Part shown: in pieces, positions 48,457 to 51,898 of the stretch | How the letters are laid out: each line of letters opens with the position of its first letter | How positions within the stretch are numbered: the first letter of the stretch is position 1 | NCBI GenBank assembly: GCA_005793375.1 | Contig: SXSK01000154.1 | Coordinates: 1-51,898 of the forward strand | DNA length: 51,898 bases | Source of the DNA: Verrucomicrobiales bacterium | Lineage (GTDB): Bacteria > Verrucomicrobiota > Verrucomicrobiia > Limisphaerales > UBA9464 | Reading direction: 5' to 3' | The notes under the pieces: model-generated | The model's database searches: none | Seen by the model: only the letters and a program-made list of their open reading frames with translations | Told to the model about the DNA's origin: nothing | Made by a program: the position numbers and the translations under genes

Positions 48457-48839
48457 GCTCGGCTGTATATCTTGTCAGGATCTTCCAGCCTGGGTTCTGA
48501 GAGATTCCATTCATGGCTGTCATTCAAGCTTCGAAAGAAGCAGGACCGGTACCCCTCGTGGCAGGCGGCGCCGGTCTGTTCTACTTGAATGAGTAAGGTA
48601 TCGCCGTCGCAATCCACCGCGATATCCTTGACTACTTGCACGTGCCCGCTGGATTCGCCTTTCATCCAGAATTTCTTTCTGGAACGGCTCCAAAACCAAG
48701 TGCGCCGGGTTTCTATGGTTTTTTCCAGGGACGCTCGGTTCATCCAGGCCATCATCAGGACTCGCCCGCTTTGAGCGTCCTGAAGGATGACGGGGATCAA
48801 GCCATCGACGTTCCATTTCAAACTTTCGGCAAAGCTCAT
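48453..48839 (-). CDS. hisI: Phosphoribosyl-AMP cyclohydrolase
   Basis: 128 residues. Motifs [58 protein letters not shown] and GYRSCFF, with the zinc cysteines and His in the usual places. Stand-alone HisI with no fused HisE. A truncated DUF486 gene lies just upstream and hisF beyond; the membrane protein gene overlaps its end. Confidence 0.97.
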   Translation of the reverse strand: MSFAESLKWNVDGLIPVILQDAQSGRVLMMAWMNRASLEKTIETRRTWFWSRSRKKFWMKGESSGHVQVVKDIAVDCDGDTLLIQVEQTGAACHEGYRSCFFRSLNDSHEWNLSEPRLEDPDKIYSRA

Positions 48840-48885
48840 CGAATATTAGTAAAGGATTCGAACCGTTCGGGCCGAGCAAACTGGA

Positions 48886-49053
48886 TTAAGGGCGTGTCGG
48901 CAAGAACGTGATCCCCCAACTGACCAAAATCGCTTGCCACAGTGGTTGATGGTCCTTGAATTTCAGGTGCCGATACCAAGCAAGGGTCATGAACACATTG
49001 CTTGCCAGCGACATCAACAAGGGGAGCCAGCGAGACTGTGTCCAGGAGGACAT
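48886..49053 (-). pseudogene. Truncated DUF486-family membrane protein gene
   Basis: 55 codons from the ATG at 49053. It opens with the DUF486 pattern SLASNVFMTLAWYRHLKFKD and AILVSWGITF, then goes off-family (LPTRP) and stops, about half the usual length of roughly 110 residues. No continuation was seen downstream. It fills the gap between hisF and hisI; a decayed gene is likely. Confidence 0.75.
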
Positions 49054-49070
49054 CGAGTTGAGCGGATGAC

Positions 49071-49847
49071 TCAAACGAGACGCACGGGAATGCCTCGTTT
49101 GGCGAGGTGCTCTTTCACTTGGCGCACGGTATAGGTACCGTAGTGGAAAATACTTGCGGCGAGCACTGCATCCGCGCATCCGATAAGGAGGACATCCGCC
49201 ATATGATCCAAGGTTCCGGCGCCACCACTGGCGACCACGGGCACGCCCACGGATTCACTCACGCGCCGGGTGATCTCCAAGTCAAACCCGGCTTTCGTGC
49301 CATCGGCATCAATACTGTTGAGGACGATTTCGCCCGCGCCGAGTCGAACCGCTTCATATGCCCATTCGACGGCGAGACGTCCGGTGTTTTTTCTTCCACC
49401 CGCCGAAAACACCTCCCAACGCTGGTCGAGACCCCGCTTGACATCGATCGATACCACGATGCATTGGCTGCCGTACTTGGAGGCGCCACTATGGATCAAT
49501 TGCGGGTTGGCAAGGGCACTGGAATTGATGCTGACTTTGTCAGCGCCCGCCTGAAGCATTAATCCCATATCTTCGACGGTTCGGATGCCGCCCCCGACGG
49601 TGAGCGGCATGAAACAGCAATCAGCGGTACGCTCGATCACATCGATCATCGAGGACCGATTGTGGGCGCTCGCGGTAATATCGAAGAACACCATCTCGTC
49701 GGCCCCTTGATCATTGTAACGTCGTGCGAGTTCTACGGGATCGCCGACCGACTTGAGGCCCCCCTCTTCAGCCCTTCCGAATTGCACCCCTCGAGTCACT
49801 TTTCCATCATGCACATCCAGGCAAGGTATGACTCTTCGAGCGAGCAT
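49071..49847 (-). CDS. hisF: Imidazole glycerol phosphate synthase subunit HisF
   Basis: 258 residues, (beta/alpha)8 barrel synthase subunit of histidine synthesis. Catalytic Asp11 in [14 protein letters not shown] and Asp in VSIDVKRG are in place; the phosphate-binding [11 protein letters not shown] and VVASGGAGT follow. It pairs with HisH, which is not seen here. Precedes the DUF486 remnant and hisI on the same strand. Confidence 0.97.
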   Translation of the reverse strand: MLARRVIPCLDVHDGKVTRGVQFGRAEEGGLKSVGDPVELARRYNDQGADEMVFFDITASAHNRSSMIDVIERTADCCFMPLTVGGGIRTVEDMGLMLQAGADKVSINSSALANPQLIHSGASKYGSQCIVVSIDVKRGLDQRWEVFSAGGRKNTGRLAVEWAYEAVRLGAGEIVLNSIDADGTKAGFDLEITRRVSESVGVPVVASGGAGTLDHMADVLLIGCADAVLAASIFHYGTYTVRQVKEHLAKRGIPVRLV

Positions 49848-49868
49848 GAGAGATTGGATGTGCGTGGA

Positions 49869-49894
49869 TAAAAAAGGCCCGCCAGTTGGCGGGC
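49869..49894 (-). terminator. Intrinsic terminator before hisF
   Basis: On the minus strand, a stem GCCCGCC/GGCGGGC (49894-49888 / 49883-49877; 4-nt loop) followed by CTTTTTTA. It ends the AT-hook protein gene (stop at 49923), separating it from hisF. Confidence 0.88.
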
Positions 49895-49922
49895 TGCAAC
49901 TATCGCTTAAATAAGAGCCAGG

Positions 49923-50339
49923 TCAAGAAGCTGAGAACTTACCGTCCTTATTCTTAAAGGTTTTCTTGTCGGTATAAAGGAGCGTGCTGAGCGAATTGAG
50001 CGGGTCCTTCGCACTAAACACGTAGCCGGACTTCAACACGGCTTCTAGAATCTCCTGGCGGTTCAAGGGCTTATTGGCGAGTGAGTCGACCACCGTATCT
50101 CGAAGAGACTTGTTGTTTTGGGCGCGCTTTCGTGGTCTACCGGCGGCCTTAGCAACGCGAGTTTCCTCTTTGGCGGCACCCGCCTTGGCGCGCGGCGCCG
50201 CTGCGGCACCAGAGTTAGCGGCAGCAGAATCACCACCCAACGCCCGGTTGATCTCGGCCAGGCGTACTTCTAGGGCAGCCTTTTCCTTCGTGAGCGAGTC
50301 TCGCAACGAGACGTATTGTTTCAGCAGATCATTCTTCAT
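49923..50339 (-). CDS. AT-hook / HARE-HTH-like DNA-binding protein
   Basis: 138 residues with three parts: a coiled-coil (residues 1-35, LLKQYVSLRDSLTKEKAAL), an Ala/Lys-rich linker with an AT-hook-like core (GRPRKR at 67-72), and a winged-helix segment (about 76-137) with SLRDTVVDSLANKPLNRQEI, SGYVFSAKDPLNSLSTLLY and TFKNKDGKFSAS, like the HARE-HTH fold. Together they suggest a nucleoid-associated or chromatin-like protein. Monocistronic with its own terminator at 49869-49894. Confidence 0.72.
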   Translation of the reverse strand: MKNDLLKQYVSLRDSLTKEKAALEVRLAEINRALGGDSAAANSGAAAAPRAKAGAAKEETRVAKAAGRPRKRAQNNKSLRDTVVDSLANKPLNRQEILEAVLKSGYVFSAKDPLNSLSTLLYTDKKTFKNKDGKFSAS

Positions 50340-50779
50340 AACCAGGCCAGTCTATAATTAGCACAACTAGATGTGGCAAGGGTGTAATTTGATCCTTGAC
50401 ACATAATTCTTGGACATTTTGCAAGCGGTCCCCCCCCCAGTTGGGACTGAAGTTAGTTCGTGCCGGGGCTTCACTATATCCCGCATCCGGCCGCCGTTGT
50501 CGCATCAATCCGACGATACATGGATGGCTGCGGGACTTGGTTAAGGAATCGAACGTGGAGAGGGTGGAATTGAGCTATACGGATTCCACTCGGTTAAACT
50601 GGCTTTTCTGACGACGAGAGATTCTAATCTGCAACGTGGACATGTCCATGGTTACGAGATGGTTGCGAACGATCAAAGCCAATCCTATTGCACCAGATCC
50701 CCGCTGCTTGGCAGGATTTCGTTGTGCGCGACAAACTGAATACCCTCGAATGGGTGGCGTCATACCCCGCGTGACATTT
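50340..50779. other. Divergent intergenic region with a poly-C run
   Basis: No supported gene. A run of nine to ten C lies near 50430-50438. A short plus frame ending ERVELSYTDSTRLNWLF (to 50611) is not of a recognised family. Promoters for both flanking genes are expected here, but I could not fix them. Confidence 0.35.
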
Positions 50780-51367
50780 ATGAGAAACGGTTCTCGATTC
50801 CTGGCACTGGCGATCCTGGTGATGCCTGCCCAGGCACAACTTTTTGGTCCTGAATCCCTAACCGGCGCTGCACTGGGAGGGGTTGCGGGAGCCATTATTG
50901 GGCATAACAGCGGGCGTCATGGGGGCGAAGGAGCGGCTATCGGAGCTGGCATTGGTGCTGTGCTGGGGGCGGTTGTCGGGGAAGAGCGTCGTCGATCGGC
51001 CACGACGGTTTATGAGCCTACTTATGCGCCTGTGGCTTCCAGGCCGAATTACGCTCTTAGCGGTGCGGTCATTGGAGGCGTGGCTGGAGCGGTCATTGGG
51101 CATAACCACGGGCGCCAAGGAGCCGAAGGCGCTGCCATTGGTGCTGCGTCGGGATTGGTGTTAGGAACCTTGGCGGAACAGTCAGCTCGGCGTCGGGAAC
51201 GGTTCGCGGCGCCCGCGCCGTCCCTGGTGTATCAGCCGCTCTTGGCAAGCTCTGGGGAGGCTGTGGCGCAGCCGGTTGAGCTGCCGGCGGCTCCGCTAGC
51301 ATCCCAGATTTCGGTCTCCAATCCTTCCTATGGCTCCAGTGGCGCCAACGCGTTGTTTGGTCGATAA
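50780..51367 (+). CDS. Glycine-zipper envelope protein
   Basis: 195 residues from the ATG at 50780. Signal peptide (MRNGSRFLALAILVMPAQAQ). Two similar glycine-zipper segments: GAALGGVAGAIIGHNSGRHG (about 29-48) and GAVIGGVAGAVIGHNHGRQG (about 91-110), each followed by an EGAAIGA repeat. Such repeats insert into or oligomerise at membranes. The tail is Pro/Ala-rich. The partial LpoB-like lipoprotein lies 52 bp downstream in the same direction. Confidence 0.85.
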   Translation: MRNGSRFLALAILVMPAQAQLFGPESLTGAALGGVAGAIIGHNSGRHGGEGAAIGAGIGAVLGAVVGEERRRSATTVYEPTYAPVASRPNYALSGAVIGGVAGAVIGHNHGRQGAEGAAIGAASGLVLGTLAEQSARRRERFAAPAPSLVYQPLLASSGEAVAQPVELPAAPLASQISVSNPSYGSSGANALFGR

Positions 51368-51419
51368 GTTTCGCCATTCCTATTTGATCCAAGCATTCTG
51401 ATTCCTATCTATTACGATT

Positions 51420-51898
51420 ATGAACCAAGTTTTCCTCAAAGTTCTTTCGAGTGCGGTCCATTTAAGTGTGTTCGCCGCGTTGATTGGTTGTGCCTCGGCT
51501 GGGGTTCGCAATCCGAGGGGGGTTGCGGTGACCGAAATGAAAGCGGACGAGCGGGGGTTTGTGGCTGGTACGGGGGTGGAGTCTCAGGACCTAGTTGCCG
51601 TGACGGATAAAATGGCTCGAAGCGTCTTGAGCACACCGCAAATCCAGAAGGCTGTTGGGACGCCTCGGATTGTGTTGGATCCGGTGAACAACGAAACCCG
51701 TTTCGCCATCAACAAAGATATTTTCCTGAGCCGAATTCGTGTTCAATTGAATCAACAAGCGCGTGGCAAAGTGATGTTTTTGGCTCGCGAACGGATGGCA
51801 ACATTGGAGCGTGAACAGCAGCTGAAACAGAGCGGACAGGTAACGACGACCTCGGACCCCAACGTGGTTGAATTTAAAGGAGCAGACTTTTTCCTCAC
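51420..51898 (+). CDS. LpoB-like lipoprotein (penicillin-binding-protein activator), truncated by the window
   Basis: The ATG at 51420 opens a frame with no stop before 51898; at least 159 residues are seen. Signal with lipobox Leu-Ile-Gly-Cys (AALIGC, Cys24). Body segments AGTGVESQDLVAVTDKMARS, LSTPQIQKAVGTPRIVLDPV, NNETRFAINKDIFLSRIRV and GADFFL match LpoB-family activators of peptidoglycan synthases. Probably outer-membrane or surface lipoprotein acting on PBP1B-type synthases. 3' end outside the window. Confidence 0.88.
   Translation, partial: MNQVFLKVLSSAVHLSVFAALIGCASAGVRNPRGVAVTEMKADERGFVAGTGVESQDLVAVTDKMARSVLSTPQIQKAVGTPRIVLDPVNNETRFAINKDIFLSRIRVQLNQQARGKVMFLARERMATLEREQQLKQSGQVTTTSDPNVVEFKGADFFL

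Noticed and set aside
50396-50611. A short plus frame ending ERVELSYTDSTRLNWLF
   Set aside because: No family resemblance; the beginning looks like random reading of non-coding DNA including the poly-C run.

Overview
The window looks like chromosomal DNA of a Verrucomicrobiota bacterium, most like the Pedosphaera/Limisphaerales group. The lineage markers are a DUF1549/DUF1553 plus DUF1501 gene pair, a PVC-type HEAT-repeat cytochrome c protein, several Tat-exported Gfo/Idh/MocA or sugar-active proteins, a eukaryotic-type HisA and an LpoB-like lipoprotein. This placement is an inference from gene content; no rRNA or tRNA gene was seen. Most genes are ordinary single-copy chromosomal genes in short operons on both strands. 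No prophage, insertion sequence, CRISPR array or integrase was recognised.

Layout. 0-4 kb: a DUF3299 lipid-exporter-like secreted protein, a secreted protein with two carbohydrate-binding-like modules, and uvrC. 4-8 kb: one very large (about 1145 aa) cytosolic protein of unknown function behind a strongly palindromic leader. 8-11 kb: a DUF2231-like membrane protein translationally coupled to rlmN, then an exported dienelactone hydrolase. 11.1-11.8 kb: the wreck of a SulP anion transporter and a beta-carbonic anhydrase. 11.9-17 kb: the DUF1549/DUF1501 pair, divergent from a ceramidase-like enzyme. 17-25 kb: an unknown protein, a class-V aminotransferase, a ten-repeat FG-GAP protein divergent from a sialidase-like lipoprotein, ppnP, an orphan sugar-binding protein and a Rieske ferredoxin. 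25-31 kb: glgA, a small monooxygenase/isomerase with an iron-type alcohol dehydrogenase, a Gfo/Idh/MocA oxidoreductase and a CBM9-like protein. 31-34 kb: an Xre-RES toxin-antitoxin pair running straight into hisA, then frr and pyrH. 34-38 kb: the PVC-type cytochrome protein. 37.8-42.2 kb: a minus-strand run of zinc-knuckle protein, RNase III, CDP-alcohol transferase, flippase-like membrane protein and nucleotidyltransferase. 42.7-46 kb: a DeoC-like protein lacking its Schiff-base lysine, a lipoyl/octanoyl transferase-family protein, another Gfo/Idh/MocA protein and an FKBP isomerase. 46-50 kb: trpE, a membrane protein, hisI, a truncated DUF486 gene and hisF. 50-51.9 kb: an AT-hook/HARE-type DNA-binding protein, a glycine-zipper envelope protein and a partial LpoB-like lipoprotein cut by the window edge.

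The observations I rate highest are: (1) a family of short intergenic elements with about 22-bp terminal inverted repeats, present in three copies of 115, 190 and 32 bp; (2) the SulP/carbonic anhydrase pseudogene, whose internal deletion sits on a 7-bp microhomology; (3) a eukaryotic-type HisA with only non-ATG starts, placed directly behind a RES toxin gene; (4) a DeoC homologue with Val in place of the Schiff-base Lys; (5) a CDP-alcohol headgroup cluster behind RNase III; and (6) the giant uncharacterised protein. All family assignments are from reading the sequence by eye; no database search was run.
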